Notes under the pieces: model-generated | Told to the model about the DNA's origin: nothing | What the model saw: only the letters and a program-made list of their open reading frames with translations | The model's database searches: none | Made by a program: the position numbers and the translations under genes | Part shown: positions 1-7,581 of the stretch, in pieces | Position numbering within the stretch: position 1 is the stretch's first letter | Layout of the letters: every line of letters begins with the position of its first letter | NCBI GenBank assembly: GCA_019636625.1 | Contig: JAHBXE010000006.1 | Span: forward strand, 112,457-176,456 | Direction of reading: 5' to 3' | Source of the DNA: Phycisphaeraceae bacterium | Lineage (GTDB): Bacteria > Planctomycetota > Phycisphaerae > Phycisphaerales > UBA1924 | Length of the DNA stretch: 64,000 bases

Positions 1-796
1 AATGCTCCCCCTCGAACGGCCAGAACAGCGTGCACGTAAATGACCCATCCCGGTTCGGCAGCGCGATCATCATCGCCCCGCCCCGCGGCCAGATGTGCAG
101 CGCATTGGGCTCCATCGCAAACAACCCGCGATTCACCTCGCCCCCCTGTGCCGCTCTCCCTCCATCGCTGCCCCGCTGCCTCGCTCCCTCGCTGTCTCGC
201 TCTTTCGCCGGTATCACCAACTCCTTGTACCCGTGCCCCAGGTACGACTGGCTGTACTCGAACCGGTCCGTCTTCTGCATCGCCCCGCGTACCGCTGAGA
301 ACGCTCCATCCGCGCCGATCAGCAAGTCCCCCTGGACACGAACCTCCGACCCATCCAGCCGCTTGAACACCGCAACCCCCGCCGCCACGTCCGCATCCAT
401 GCACAAATGGTCGAACGCAAACTCCACACCCGGTATCGCTGCCGCCTCCCGGATCAGCGTCAGACTCAGGCCCCCGCGCGACACGCTGTTGATCGCATCC
501 CCCGGGTCCTTGCTGTACGGCTGGAATGTCAACTTCCCGTTCCGCGCGTGCATCATCCGACCCGGCATCGGGATCAGGTCCCGCTCGCGCACAACGCCAT
601 CAAGCCCCGCCGCGGCCAGCCCCGAGAGCCCCCGCGCCGACAACGCCAGGTTGATCGACCGCCCCCCCTGATACCCCTTTGCCCTCGGATCCCCCCGTCG
701 CTCGAACAACTTCACCCGCCACCCGTACCGCGCCAGGAGCACGGCAAGCAACGGGCCAGCCAATCCATTGCCAACGATCACCGCCGTCCGCGTCAC
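1..796 (-). CDS. kmo: Kynurenine 3-monooxygenase, C-terminal part beyond window
   Basis: FAD-dependent hydroxylase converting kynurenine to 3-hydroxykynurenine. The visible 265 residues show the N-terminal dinucleotide-binding loop GNGLAGP (9-15), the family motif GRSINLALS (45-53), the GADGAFSAVR motif (161-170) and the blocks HGYKEL and MEPNALHIWPRG. The start is GTG, sharing a 4-bp GTGA overlap with the kynU stop, so the two genes are translationally coupled. The frame continues past base 1, so the C-terminus is missing. Residues about 199-223 are an insertion made of an 8-bp DNA repeat, absent from typical family members as I remember them. Family assignment is secure; activity with the insert is not proven. 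Confidence 0.93.
   Translation of the reverse strand, partial: MTRTAVIVGNGLAGPLLAVLLARYGWRVKLFERRGDPRAKGYQGGRSINLALSARGLSGLAAAGLDGVVRERDLIPMPGRMMHARNGKLTFQPYSKDPGDAINSVSRGGLSLTLIREAAAIPGVEFAFDHLCMDADVAAGVAVFKRLDGSEVRVQGDLLIGADGAFSAVRGAMQKTDRFEYSQSYLGHGYKELVIPAKERDSEGARQRGSDGGRAAQGGEVNRGLFAMEPNALHIWPRGGAMMIALPNRDGSFTCTLFWPFEGEH
154..209. repeat. 8-bp-period array inside kmo
   Basis: Seven degenerate units of 8 bp, plus-strand consensus close to NCCTCGCT (minus strand AGCGAGGN). The array encodes a charged insert, ERDSEGARQRGSDGGRAA, between conserved KMO blocks and keeps the frame. Same period and near-identical unit as the array in kynU. Confidence 0.8.
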
Positions 797-2136
797 CCGA
801 TGACCTCCCGCAGGATCCCCACAAATCGCCTCACATCCGAGAACGAGTTGTACAGCGCCGTCGGCGCTGCTCGGAACACATCCGGCTCCCGATAGTCCAC
901 CCACACACCACGATCGTGCAGCCTCTTCTCGATCGCCCTCCCCGCGCCCGGAACCACCAGCGACAACTGCGCCCCGCGCTGCCCCGGCTCCCGCGGCGTC
1001 AAACACCGCACCTTCCCCCCGCACCACTTTCCGATCAGGTACTCCATGTACCCCGTCAACTTCACCGACTTTTCCCGAATCGCCGACATCCCCGCGCGAT
1101 CGAAGATATCCAGCGACGCCTTCACCGGAGCCAACGCCAGAATCGGCGGGTTCGACAACTGCCACGCATCCGCCGACGCCACCGGCACAAACTCCGGCCC
1201 CATCGCAAACCGCGTCGCTGGATCATTCCCCCACCACCCCGCAAACCTCTTTAGCTCCCCCGGTGTCGCTGCGTCGCCGCCTCGCTCTATCCCTGTCCCG
1301 CTGTTTCGCTTTCTCGCTACCTCACTGTCTCGCTGCTTCGCCGTGTGCCTCTCGTGCACGAACGCTCCCGCCACCGCCCCCGGCCCCGAGTTCAGGTACT
1401 TGTACGTGCACCACGCCGCGAAGTCGACGTTCCAGTCGTGCAGCTTCACCGGCACGTTCCCCGCGGCGTGCGCCAAGTCCCACCCGACCACACACCCTTG
1501 GGCATGACCCGCCGCTGTGATTCGCTCCATCTCGAACCACTGCCCGGTGAGATAGTTCACGGCGCCGAGCATGACAAGCGCGATCGACCTCCCCTCACGC
1601 TCCAGCACCGCCAGGACATCCTCCGTCCGCAGCGTGGCCTCCCCTTCGCGCGGCTTCAAGCGGATCACGGCCGCCGCCGGATCGAACGCGTGAAACGACG
1701 CCTGGCTCGCCACCGCGTACGAGTCCGAAGGAAACGCCGAATCCTCGATTACGATCTTGAACCGTTCCTTCGTCGGGCGATAGAACGACACCATCAGAAG
1801 GTGCAGGTTCACCGTCAGGCTGTTCATCATCACCACTTCGTGCGGAAGCGCCCCAACCACCCGCGACATCGGCCCCCGGAACTGCTCGTGGTACGGCAGC
1901 CACGGGTTCCGCCCCTTCAGGTGCGCATCCACCCCCAGCCTCGCCCAGTCCTCCAACTCCCGCTCGATCGCCCCCCGCGTCGCCCGCGGCTGCAATCCCA
2001 GTGAGTTCCCCGTCAGGTACACCGGCTCCTCACCGCGCGGCGGCTCCGGAAACAAGAACTCCCCCCGAAACGAACGCAGCGGATCCGCCGCATCCATGTC
2101 GCGTGCAAAACCATCATCCTCTCGATACTCAACCAT
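793..2136 (-). CDS. kynU: Kynureninase
   Basis: PLP enzyme cleaving 3-hydroxykynurenine (or kynurenine) to 3-hydroxyanthranilate (or anthranilate) and alanine. 447 residues; the PLP lysine is K246 in CTYKYLNSGPG, preceded by the cofactor-binding GWDLAHAAGN (218-227), with LTGNSLGLQP near the N-terminus and the conserved WWGNDPATRFAM block at 301-312. Residues about 265-293, just before that block, are an in-frame insertion encoded by ten 8-bp repeats. The ATG has no Shine-Dalgarno but a TAGGAT hexamer 6 nt upstream, suggesting a leaderless message. It overlaps kmo by 4 bp and follows the ACMSD gene, consistent with a kynurenine catabolic unit. Confidence 0.95.
   Translation of the reverse strand: MVEYREDDGFARDMDAADPLRSFRGEFLFPEPPRGEEPVYLTGNSLGLQPRATRGAIERELEDWARLGVDAHLKGRNPWLPYHEQFRGPMSRVVGALPHEVVMMNSLTVNLHLLMVSFYRPTKERFKIVIEDSAFPSDSYAVASQASFHAFDPAAAVIRLKPREGEATLRTEDVLAVLEREGRSIALVMLGAVNYLTGQWFEMERITAAGHAQGCVVGWDLAHAAGNVPVKLHDWNVDFAAWCTYKYLNSGPGAVAGAFVHERHTAKQRDSEVARKRNSGTGIERGGDAATPGELKRFAGWWGNDPATRFAMGPEFVPVASADAWQLSNPPILALAPVKASLDIFDRAGMSAIREKSVKLTGYMEYLIGKWCGGKVRCLTPREPGQRGAQLSLVVPGAGRAIEKRLHDRGVWVDYREPDVFRAAPTALYNSFSDVRRFVGILREVIG
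1265..1344. repeat. 8-bp-period array inside kynU
   Basis: Ten tandem 8-bp units on the plus strand, consensus about YTCGCTGY, read in the gene as AGCGAGRC. They encode roughly residues 265-291 of kynureninase. Eight is not a multiple of three, so only certain copy numbers keep the frame; the total here does. Confidence 0.85.
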
Positions 2137-2142
2137 GCCCCG

Positions 2143-2148
2143 ATCCTA
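2143..2148 (-). promoter_or_regulatory. -10-like TAGGAT, leaderless promoter of kynU
   Basis: TAGGAT ends 6 nt before the kynU ATG; no Shine-Dalgarno is present between them. A start about 7 nt downstream of the hexamer would place the RNA 5' end on the start codon. Confidence 0.55.
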
Positions 2149-2247
2149 TCGGAACCGCGAGCATCACGGAGCAGAGCCCTCCACTCTCCCAAGTCCTTCA
2201 GTTCGGCCGAACCCTGCCCGGCACCGGCCGCCGCTTCCACCGGCCCC

Positions 2248-3303
2248 TCACCCGCCAATCCCCAGGAACTCCCGCGCCGTCCCGCTCAGCAACCTTTCCC
2301 TTGTCGCCGGGGCCAGCCCCATCGCCTCGATCATCGTCCCGGCCCGCTCCTCCCCCAAAGGGAACGGATAGTCCGACCCCAGCGCGATCCGCTCCTCCCC
2401 CATTACGTCCATCAACAATCGGAGCACGCGCGGGTCGTGCACCAGCGAATCGACGTAGAACCTCGCGGGCCTCCCGTCCTTCGCCAGGTACTCCGATGGA
2501 TGCACGCGGCAATCCACCGCGCACAGGTCCGGTCGAGCCTCAAACCCGTGCGCCACCCGCCCGAACGTCGACGCGAACCCGCCTCCCCCGTGCGCAAATG
2601 CGATCCGAAGCCCCGGCAGCCGCTCCAGCACGCCCCCGAAGATCACCGAGCAAACCGCCCGCGCCGACTCCGCCGGCATCCCCACCAGCCACGGCAACCA
2701 GTACTTCGCCATCTCCGCCGAACCCATCATGTCCCACGGGTGCACGAAGACGCACGCCCCCAGTCTCGCCGCGGCCTCAAACACGGGGAACAACGCCCCC
2801 TCCGACAGGTTCCAGTCCGGCAGCTTCCGCTCCCCCTCCCGTCGCTCCACGTGGCTTCCGATCTGCACACCTTTGAGCCCAAGCTCCCGCACGCAGCGCT
2901 CCAACTCACGGACGGCCATGTCCGGGTCCTGCATCGGGATCGTCCCCAACCCGGCAAACTTCGCCGGGTTCGCACGGCAGACTTCCGCGATGTGGTCGTT
3001 GAGCAGCCGTGATAGATCCAGCGCCTCCCTCGCCCCGGCCCAGTAACTGAACATCACCGGCACCGTGGAGAGCACCTGCATCGTCACGCCCGCCGCATCC
3101 ATCTCCCGGACCCTCGCCGCCGGGTCCCAGAGATTCTCCTTCACATCCCTGAAGAACTTCTGCTTGCCCCCCTCCTGCGACTGCACCATCCGCGCACATC
3201 CCGGCCCATGATGCTCGAGCGCGACCCACCCGTGGTAACCGGAGCGCCTGGTCCAGTCGGGCCAGCGCTCGGGCAGGATATGGGTGTGCAGATCGATCTT
3301 CAT
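2248..3303 (-). CDS. Amidohydrolase, ACMSD type
   Basis: Predicted 2-amino-3-carboxymuconate-6-semialdehyde decarboxylase, which diverts the product of 3-hydroxyanthranilate dioxygenase away from quinolinate/NAD. 351 residues with the metal-binding set of the ACMSD amidohydrolase subgroup visible: H6 and H8 in DLHTH, H188 in FVHPWD, H238 in FAHGGG and D311 in LGSDYPFPLGE, plus the WDMMG segment. Length matches the family (about 330-350). It starts inside the stop of the upstream small membrane gene (ATGA overlap). With haao, kynU and kmo alongside, the context strongly supports this over other amidohydrolases. Confidence 0.88.
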   Translation of the reverse strand: MKIDLHTHILPERWPDWTRRSGYHGWVALEHHGPGCARMVQSQEGGKQKFFRDVKENLWDPAARVREMDAAGVTMQVLSTVPVMFSYWAGAREALDLSRLLNDHIAEVCRANPAKFAGLGTIPMQDPDMAVRELERCVRELGLKGVQIGSHVERREGERKLPDWNLSEGALFPVFEAAARLGACVFVHPWDMMGSAEMAKYWLPWLVGMPAESARAVCSVIFGGVLERLPGLRIAFAHGGGGFASTFGRVAHGFEARPDLCAVDCRVHPSEYLAKDGRPARFYVDSLVHDPRVLRLLMDVMGEERIALGSDYPFPLGEERAGTMIEAMGLAPATRERLLSGTAREFLGIGG

Positions 3304-3587
3304 ACCTGTGCTGCGCGGCGACGCGTGGCAAACTCAAACACCCCCAGCATCAACCCCATCCCCACCAGCCCCGCCCCGCACGCACCCGACACCATTGCCT
3401 TCATCACCCGGTCTGGTTTCTGCCACGCCTGCACCGCCGCTTGCATCTCCGCCTCAGTCCCTCCCTTTGACCGCACCATCAGCTCCACCGCCGCGTGCTC
3501 CCGCACATCCATGTACAGGAGCCCCAGCGCCACGCCGATCAGCGAGAGCCCAAGCCCCACCGCCAGCACCGCCTTGAATCGATTCAT
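3300..3587 (-). CDS. Small two-helix membrane protein
   Basis: 95 residues, not recognised. Two hydrophobic segments (about 5-25 and 63-85) flank a polar central region rich in charged residues, ending in a basic tail RRR. It lies between haao (10-nt gap, with an AAAGGAC ribosome site) and the ACMSD gene (ATGA overlap), so it is surely co-expressed with kynurenine degradation. A role in membrane association or uptake of a pathway intermediate would be a guess; nothing in the sequence shows one. Confidence 0.75.
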   Translation of the reverse strand: MNRFKAVLAVGLGLSLIGVALGLLYMDVREHAAVELMVRSKGGTEAEMQAAVQAWQKPDRVMKAMVSGACGAGLVGMGLMLGVFEFATRRRAAQV

Positions 3588-3597
3588 CCGTGTCCTT

Positions 3598-4188
3598 TCA
3601 TCGCCGCTTCCCCGCCGCCTTCACCTTCCCCTTCTCCAGTTTTATCGCCCCGGCCTTTTGAATCACGTACCCGCATTCACGGCAGGTTCGCCGCTTCTCC
3701 GGTCCGCCCCAGAACGCCTCCATGATCACCTTCAGGTCCTCATCGATCTTCTTCAGCACCCACTTCGCCTCGTGCACCAGCGAATCGCACTTGGGGCAAT
3801 ACCACCGCAGCCCATCCTTCTGCGGCCGACCTTTCGAATCCACGCCGCGAGGAAACTCCATGATCAGCCCCACCGTCCCCGCCGGGCGCTGCGGCCGGTG
3901 CGGCACCCACCGCGGCAGCAGGAACAACTCCCCCTCCTTGATCACCACATCCCGAGGCTTCGACCCATCCAACGGCCGCACCCGCACCGCGATGTCCCCT
4001 TTCACCTGGTAGAACAACTCCTCCGTCGGGTTGACGTGAAAGTCATTCCGCGTGTTCGGACCACCGGACACGAACACGATCACATCCTCCGCATCCACGA
4101 ACAACTGCCGATTCGATACCGGCGGCTTCAGGTGCTTGCGGTTGTCGCGGATCCACTTCTCGAGGTTCAACTTCGCGATCGGGAACAT
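3598..4188 (-). CDS. nbaC: 3-hydroxyanthranilate 3,4-dioxygenase
   Basis: Extradiol-type cupin dioxygenase opening 3-hydroxyanthranilate to 2-amino-3-carboxymuconate semialdehyde. 196 residues with probable iron ligands H51, E57 and H97 (DFHVNPTEELFYQ, WVPHRPQRP) and the C-terminal rubredoxin-like metal site of the bacterial enzyme, C131/C134 and C169/C172. The open frame extends further upstream, but a TATACT hexamer and an AGGAG ribosome site lie just before this ATG and inside the longer frame, so the short start is right. It heads the kynurenine unit. The lysine-rich C-terminal tail (about 20 residues) is extra. Confidence 0.93.
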   Translation of the reverse strand: MFPIAKLNLEKWIRDNRKHLKPPVSNRQLFVDAEDVIVFVSGGPNTRNDFHVNPTEELFYQVKGDIAVRVRPLDGSKPRDVVIKEGELFLLPRWVPHRPQRPAGTVGLIMEFPRGVDSKGRPQKDGLRWYCPKCDSLVHEAKWVLKKIDEDLKVIMEAFWGGPEKRRTCRECGYVIQKAGAIKLEKGKVKAAGKRR

Positions 4189-4207
4189 GCCGTACTCCTG
4201 TAAGTCG

Positions 4208-4213
4208 AGTATA
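4208..4213 (-). promoter_or_regulatory. -10 box TATACT of the haao unit
   Basis: TATACT with a short leader containing AGGAG before the haao ATG. A leadered promoter, in contrast to the leaderless ones nearby. The stretch between this site and mogA holds no gene. Confidence 0.55.
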
Positions 4214-4416
4214 CGAAGTGCCATTCCGGGCCGACCCACCCACACCGGCGCACCAACGACCGCCGCCGTGCGCACAAGCCGGCCCGACCAGACCCTCACT
4301 TGTCCACAAAGCCCCCCGCGCCTCCACCCGGAACTTTCCCTCTTTTTCCAGTTTTTCCCGCCCACGTGCCCCCGCCACCACACTGCGGCGACTGCTCACG
4401 CCAGCGCTGGTGGCAA

Positions 4417-4439
4417 TGGCCACAGGCTCTGAGTGGCCA
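4417..4439 (-). terminator. Hairpin downstream of mogA
   Basis: Perfect 7-bp inverted repeat TGGCCAC/GTGGCCA with a 9-nt loop, about 26 nt beyond the mogA stop. No U-tract follows, so it may be a stability or Rho-assisted end rather than an intrinsic terminator. Confidence 0.35.
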
Positions 4440-4464
4440 GTGTCCGCCCACCCCAACGTGTCCA

Positions 4465-5013
4465 TCAATCGTTGTGCTCGATCACCTTCCCACTCACCGC
4501 CTTCGCCCCCGCCCGCCCATCATCCTGCACCTCCCCGCGGATCGTCTCCACTGCGTGCGGCAGGATGTCCAGCAGCGCCTCGAAGTTCTCCGAAGACCCC
4601 CGCGGTGAACCCGGCAGTGTGAGGATCAGCGTCCGCCCGATCGTCCCCGCCACCCCGCGCGACAGGTACGTCCGCGCCGTCTTCGCGTAACACCGCATCC
4701 GCGCCAGTTCCATCAGCCCCGCGTGCTCACGCTCGAACACCCGCTTCGCCGCCTCCGGCGTCACATCCCGTGGAGCCAGACCCGTCCCCCCCGTGCTCAC
4801 GATCAGGTCTATCCGATGCTCCGGCCGCGACCACTCGACAAACTTCGCCCCGATTGCTTCCACCTCATCCGGCACCACGGCCGTCGCCGCGACTTCCGCC
4901 CCCAGCCGCTCCACCGCCATCGCGCAGAGCCCCGGACCAGACGTGTCCACCGCCTCCCCGCGCGAGCACCGGTCGCTCACCGTCAACACCGCCACTCGGA
5001 TCGGCCCGCTCAT
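4465..5013 (-). CDS. mogA: Molybdopterin adenylyltransferase, MogA/MoaB family
   Basis: Adenylates molybdopterin before molybdenum insertion. 182 residues; the MoCF-binding signature [11 protein letters not shown] (73-83), the [14 protein letters not shown]-terminal loop and the LPGSPRGS loop are all present. The start overlaps the moaC stop by ATGA. Family members are called MogA or MoaB depending on lineage; here it is the only such protein in a full Moco cluster, so the MogA role is inferred. Last gene of the moeA-moaC-mogA run. Confidence 0.92.
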   Translation of the reverse strand: MSGPIRVAVLTVSDRCSRGEAVDTSGPGLCAMAVERLGAEVAATAVVPDEVEAIGAKFVEWSRPEHRIDLIVSTGGTGLAPRDVTPEAAKRVFEREHAGLMELARMRCYAKTARTYLSRGVAGTIGRTLILTLPGSPRGSSENFEALLDILPHAVETIRGEVQDDGRAGAKAVSGKVIEHND

Positions 5014-5495
5014 CGTTCCACCTTGTACGCCCCGCTGCGTCCGCCCCGTTTCTCAATCACACGGAGCCCCTCCACCACCATCCCCTTGTCCACCGCCTTG
5101 CCCATGTCGATCACCGTCAGCGCCGCCACGGCCGCGGCGGTCAGGGCCTCCATCTCCACACCTGTCTTCGCGTGCGTCTTGGCTGTCGCGACGATCCGCA
5201 CCCGCTCCCCCTCCAACGTCGCTTCCACCTCCACCACATCCAGCGGCAGGGAATGGCACAGCGGGATCAGCTCATCCGTCCGCTTCGCCGCCTGTATCCC
5301 CGCCAGTCGCGCCACGCCCAGCACATCCCCCTTCGCGATCGCGTTCTCCCGGATCTTCCCCGCCAACTCCCCCGACACGCGCACGAAGCACTCGGCCACC
5401 GCCACGCGCTCCGTCACCGCCTTCTCCCCCACATCCACCATCCGGGCGCGGCCATCTGGCCCCACGTGCGACAACTTGGCATCTCCGCCGCTCAT
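5010..5495 (-). CDS. moaC: Cyclic pyranopterin monophosphate synthase
   Basis: Second step of molybdenum cofactor synthesis: turns the MoaA product 3',8-cH2GTP into cyclic pyranopterin monophosphate. 161 residues, the usual length. Conserved blocks [32 protein letters not shown] and [14 protein letters not shown] are intact, including the active-site KAVDK region. The ATG is preceded by TAGACT 6 nt upstream and no Shine-Dalgarno, so it can be transcribed on its own without a leader as well as from moeA. Confidence 0.96.
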   Translation of the reverse strand: MSGGDAKLSHVGPDGRARMVDVGEKAVTERVAVAECFVRVSGELAGKIRENAIAKGDVLGVARLAGIQAAKRTDELIPLCHSLPLDVVEVEATLEGERVRIVATAKTHAKTGVEMEALTAAAVAALTVIDMGKAVDKGMVVEGLRVIEKRGGRSGAYKVER

Positions 5496-5501
5496 GCCGC
5501 G

Positions 5502-5507
5502 AGTCTA
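5502..5507 (-). promoter_or_regulatory. -10-like TAGACT, leaderless promoter of moaC
   Basis: TAGACT ends 6 nt before the moaC ATG in the 27-bp gap after moeA. No ribosome site lies between them. Confidence 0.5.
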
Positions 5508-5521
5508 GGAACGCACGCCCG

Positions 5522-6724
5522 TCACACCCAGCCGTAATACGCCCACGGCCCCTCCCCGCCCTCCCCCGGCGGCAGTTCAATGAAACCGTCGCTCTTGGCC
5601 GCGTTCATCACATCCCCGGAACTCGAAATGCTCAGCAACTCCGCCCGTCCCTCCCCCACCACCTTCACGAACCGGTGCCACCACATGTCCAGCCGCCGAT
5701 CATCCGGATTCACCAGCCGCATCAGCGCCGGCGGCGCTCCATTCCGAATCCCGCCCAGCCGCTCCAGCACAGGGACCACCATCCGCCGCATCGTCACCAT
5801 CACGGACAGCGGGTTCCCCGGAAGGCCGAAGATCGGCTTCCCTTCCATCACCGCCGCGAAAACCGGCCTGCCCGGCCTCTGGTTCACCTTGTGGAACAGG
5901 ACCTCAGCCCCCAACTCCCGGACAACGCGCGGCACAAAGTCACGCTCCCCCATCGATACCCCGCCCGTCACGATCAGCGCATCCGCCGAACCCAGCAGGT
6001 CCCGCATCACCGACCGCAGCACCCCCGGATCGTCCTTCGCTGCCGGCGCACGCTCCGCCTCGACCCACGGCCGGCGCGTGGCAATCGCCAGCACCGTGTA
6101 CCCATTCGAATCCCGCAACTGGTACGGACTGGGCGTGTCGCCCACGCCAAGCACCTCATCCCCCGTCACCAACACCGCTACCCGCACCCGCCGATGCACC
6201 GGGACCTCCGCTCGACCACACGCGGCCAGCACGCCCGCCACTGGCGCCGTCACCTCCGCCCCCGCTGCCACCACAGCCGCCCCGGCTTTCGCGTTCTCCC
6301 CCTTCCGGCGGATGTTTGTCCAGACGGGTAACGACCTGGTCGCGGCCGCGAATCTCACCTGTCCGGACGCTTCCTCCGTGTCCTCCCGCTTCACCACGAC
6401 ATCCGCCCCCGGCGGCACCGGCGCACCCGTGACGATCCGCAACGCCGACCGCGCCGGCAGGGCCAGGGGCTCCTGACCGATCCGCAACTCCCCCGCGATG
6501 GGCAACTCGCCCAGCACCAGGTCCGCCGCGCGAACGGCGAACCCATCCATCGCGCTCACATCCGACGCCGGGCTGTCCCGATCCGCCGTCACCCCCTCCG
6601 CCAGCACCCGCCCGATCGCCCGTTCCAGCGGCACTCGCTCCACCCCCACCGCCCGAACTCTCGGCAGAATCAACCCGATCCCTTCCGATGGAGAACCCAG
6701 ACTGTTCGCGGCGGACTGAGCCAT
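5522..6724 (-). CDS. moeA: Molybdopterin molybdenumtransferase
   Basis: Inserts molybdate into adenylated molybdopterin. 400 residues from the chosen start. SDVSAMDGFAVRA near the N-terminus, TGAPVPPGADVVVK, VTGDEVL, TGGVSMGERDFV and GLPGNPLS are the MoeA hallmarks. An ATG 12 nt upstream (6736) overlaps a TATGCT hexamer lying 7 nt before the chosen ATG, so the hexamer is read as a leaderless promoter and the shorter start preferred. Divergent from moaD with 32 bp between starts. First gene of moeA-moaC-mogA. Confidence 0.94.
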   Translation of the reverse strand: MAQSAANSLGSPSEGIGLILPRVRAVGVERVPLERAIGRVLAEGVTADRDSPASDVSAMDGFAVRAADLVLGELPIAGELRIGQEPLALPARSALRIVTGAPVPPGADVVVKREDTEEASGQVRFAAATRSLPVWTNIRRKGENAKAGAAVVAAGAEVTAPVAGVLAACGRAEVPVHRRVRVAVLVTGDEVLGVGDTPSPYQLRDSNGYTVLAIATRRPWVEAERAPAAKDDPGVLRSVMRDLLGSADALIVTGGVSMGERDFVPRVVRELGAEVLFHKVNQRPGRPVFAAVMEGKPIFGLPGNPLSVMVTMRRMVVPVLERLGGIRNGAPPALMRLVNPDDRRLDMWWHRFVKVVGEGRAELLSISSSGDVMNAAKSDGFIELPPGEGGEGPWAYYGWV

Positions 6725-6731
6725 GGCGCGC

Positions 6732-6737
6732 AGCATA
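6732..6737 (-). promoter_or_regulatory. -10-like TATGCT of moeA
   Basis: TATGCT, 7 nt from the moeA ATG, back-to-back with the moaD hexamer 7 bp away on the other strand. Confidence 0.55.
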
Positions 6738-6744
6738 GCCCCAC

Positions 6745-6750
6745 TACCAT
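6745..6750 (+). promoter_or_regulatory. -10-like TACCAT of moaD
   Basis: TACCAT, 6 nt before the moaD ATG, without a ribosome site. Any -35 element would fall inside the moeA coding region; none resembling TTGACA is visible. Confidence 0.55.
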
Positions 6751-6756
6751 TGGCCC

Positions 6757-7002
6757 ATGCAGGTGCAAGTGCTCCTCTTCGGCGCCGAACGCAAGGCCGC
6801 GGGCCGTGACCTCGCGGTGGTATCCCTCCCGGGATCGCGCACGTGCCTTGACCTTCGCGAGCGGCTCGCCGCGGAAGTGCCGGCACTGGCCCCTCACCTG
6901 GCCTCGGCACGCTTCGCGGTCAACGGCGCCTTCGTACCCCTTTCCCACACCCTCGAAGAGCGCGACGAGATCGCCCTCATCGGCCCGGTCTCCGGCGGAT
7001 GA
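6757..7002 (+). CDS. moaD: Molybdopterin synthase small subunit
   Basis: Ubiquitin-fold sulfur carrier that delivers sulfur to the MoaE subunit. 81 residues ending in the required Gly-Gly (PVSGG), with the typical FAVNGAFVPLSHTLEERDE loop and ALIGPVSGG end. Overlaps moaE by 4 bp (ATGA), so both subunits are made together. Leaderless start inferred from the TACCAT hexamer. Confidence 0.95.
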   Translation: MQVQVLLFGAERKAAGRDLAVVSLPGSRTCLDLRERLAAEVPALAPHLASARFAVNGAFVPLSHTLEERDEIALIGPVSGG

Positions 7003-7574
7003 AAACCCCCGACCTCACACCCCCACACACGACCGTCGCCATCGTCGACGGGCCCGTCCCCCCTCCCGAGCGGGCACACCGCGCTGCGGTGCGCTCCGAT
7101 TCCGGGTGGGCACACCGCTCCGCGGTGTGCTCGGACACCCCAAACCCCCATCCAACCCAGCAAGCGCCGCCCGCTTCCTGCGCGACGGAGCGGTGCGACA
7201 CCATGGGCTCGCACACCGCGGAGCGATGTGCCCACCCGGGACACGCCGGCGCTATTCTGGTCTTTGAAGGTTTCGTGCGCGAAATCGAACCCCGCGAGGG
7301 CGAATCGTCCGCCCGGATCCAGGCGCTGGACTACCAGACCTACGAGCCCATGGCCCAGAACCAGATCATCAGGATCGGCGACGCCCTCATCGCGTCGCAC
7401 GGCCTGCTTGGGATGGAGGTCATCCACAGCCGCGGCCGGGTCCGCGTGGGTGAGTGCTCGATCCGCGTGACGATCCGGTCCCGCCATCGGAAGGAAGCGC
7501 TGGCGGCGATGGACGCCTTCCTCGACCAACTCAAGAAAGATGTGCCCATCTGGAAGGAGCCGGTCTGGCGGTAA
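6999..7574 (+). CDS. moaE: Molybdopterin synthase catalytic subunit with repeat insertion
   Basis: Large subunit of molybdopterin synthase. 191 residues instead of the usual 140-150. The catalytic part is intact from GAILVFEGFVRE (residue 84 on), through LDYQTYEPMA, GLLGMEVIHSRG and the C-terminal lysine region VPIWKEPVW. Residues about 25-79 are a low-homology, His/Arg/Ser/Cys-rich insert encoded by an inverted palindromic repeat between the N-terminal strand (TTVAIVDGPVP) and the core. The frame is unbroken and this is the only moaE in the cluster, so it is probably functional with a surface loop; that is inference. Confidence 0.9.
   Translation: MKTPDLTPPHTTVAIVDGPVPPPERAHRAAVRSDSGWAHRSAVCSDTPNPHPTQQAPPASCATERCDTMGSHTAERCAHPGHAGAILVFEGFVREIEPREGESSARIQALDYQTYEPMAQNQIIRIGDALIASHGLLGMEVIHSRGRVRVGECSIRVTIRSRHRKEALAAMDAFLDQLKKDVPIWKEPVWR
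7072..7240. repeat. Palindromic repeat element embedded in moaE
   Basis: Two 29-bp arms, 7102-7130 and 7211-7239, are inverted copies matching at 28 of 29 positions. Each arm contains its own hairpin, GCACACCGC/GCGGTGTGC with a 3-nt loop. A third, degenerate copy lies at about 7072-7100. The element is translated in frame. It recalls the coding palindromic elements of Rickettsia in behaviour, not in sequence. Confidence 0.8.
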
Positions 7575-7581
7575 GGGCGGC

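Noticed and set aside
154..209. Frameshift or pseudogene status of kmo
   Set aside because: The frame is open through the repeat and conserved blocks continue on the far side.
4189..4464. Extended N-terminus of the 3-hydroxyanthranilate dioxygenase or a small gene in this gap
   Set aside because: Promoter hexamer and ribosome site lie inside the extension, homology begins at the short start, and no other coding pattern is seen.
6999..7574. Intein or intron in moaE
   Set aside because: Insert is only about 50 codons, has no splicing motifs or ORF, and is built from hairpin repeats.
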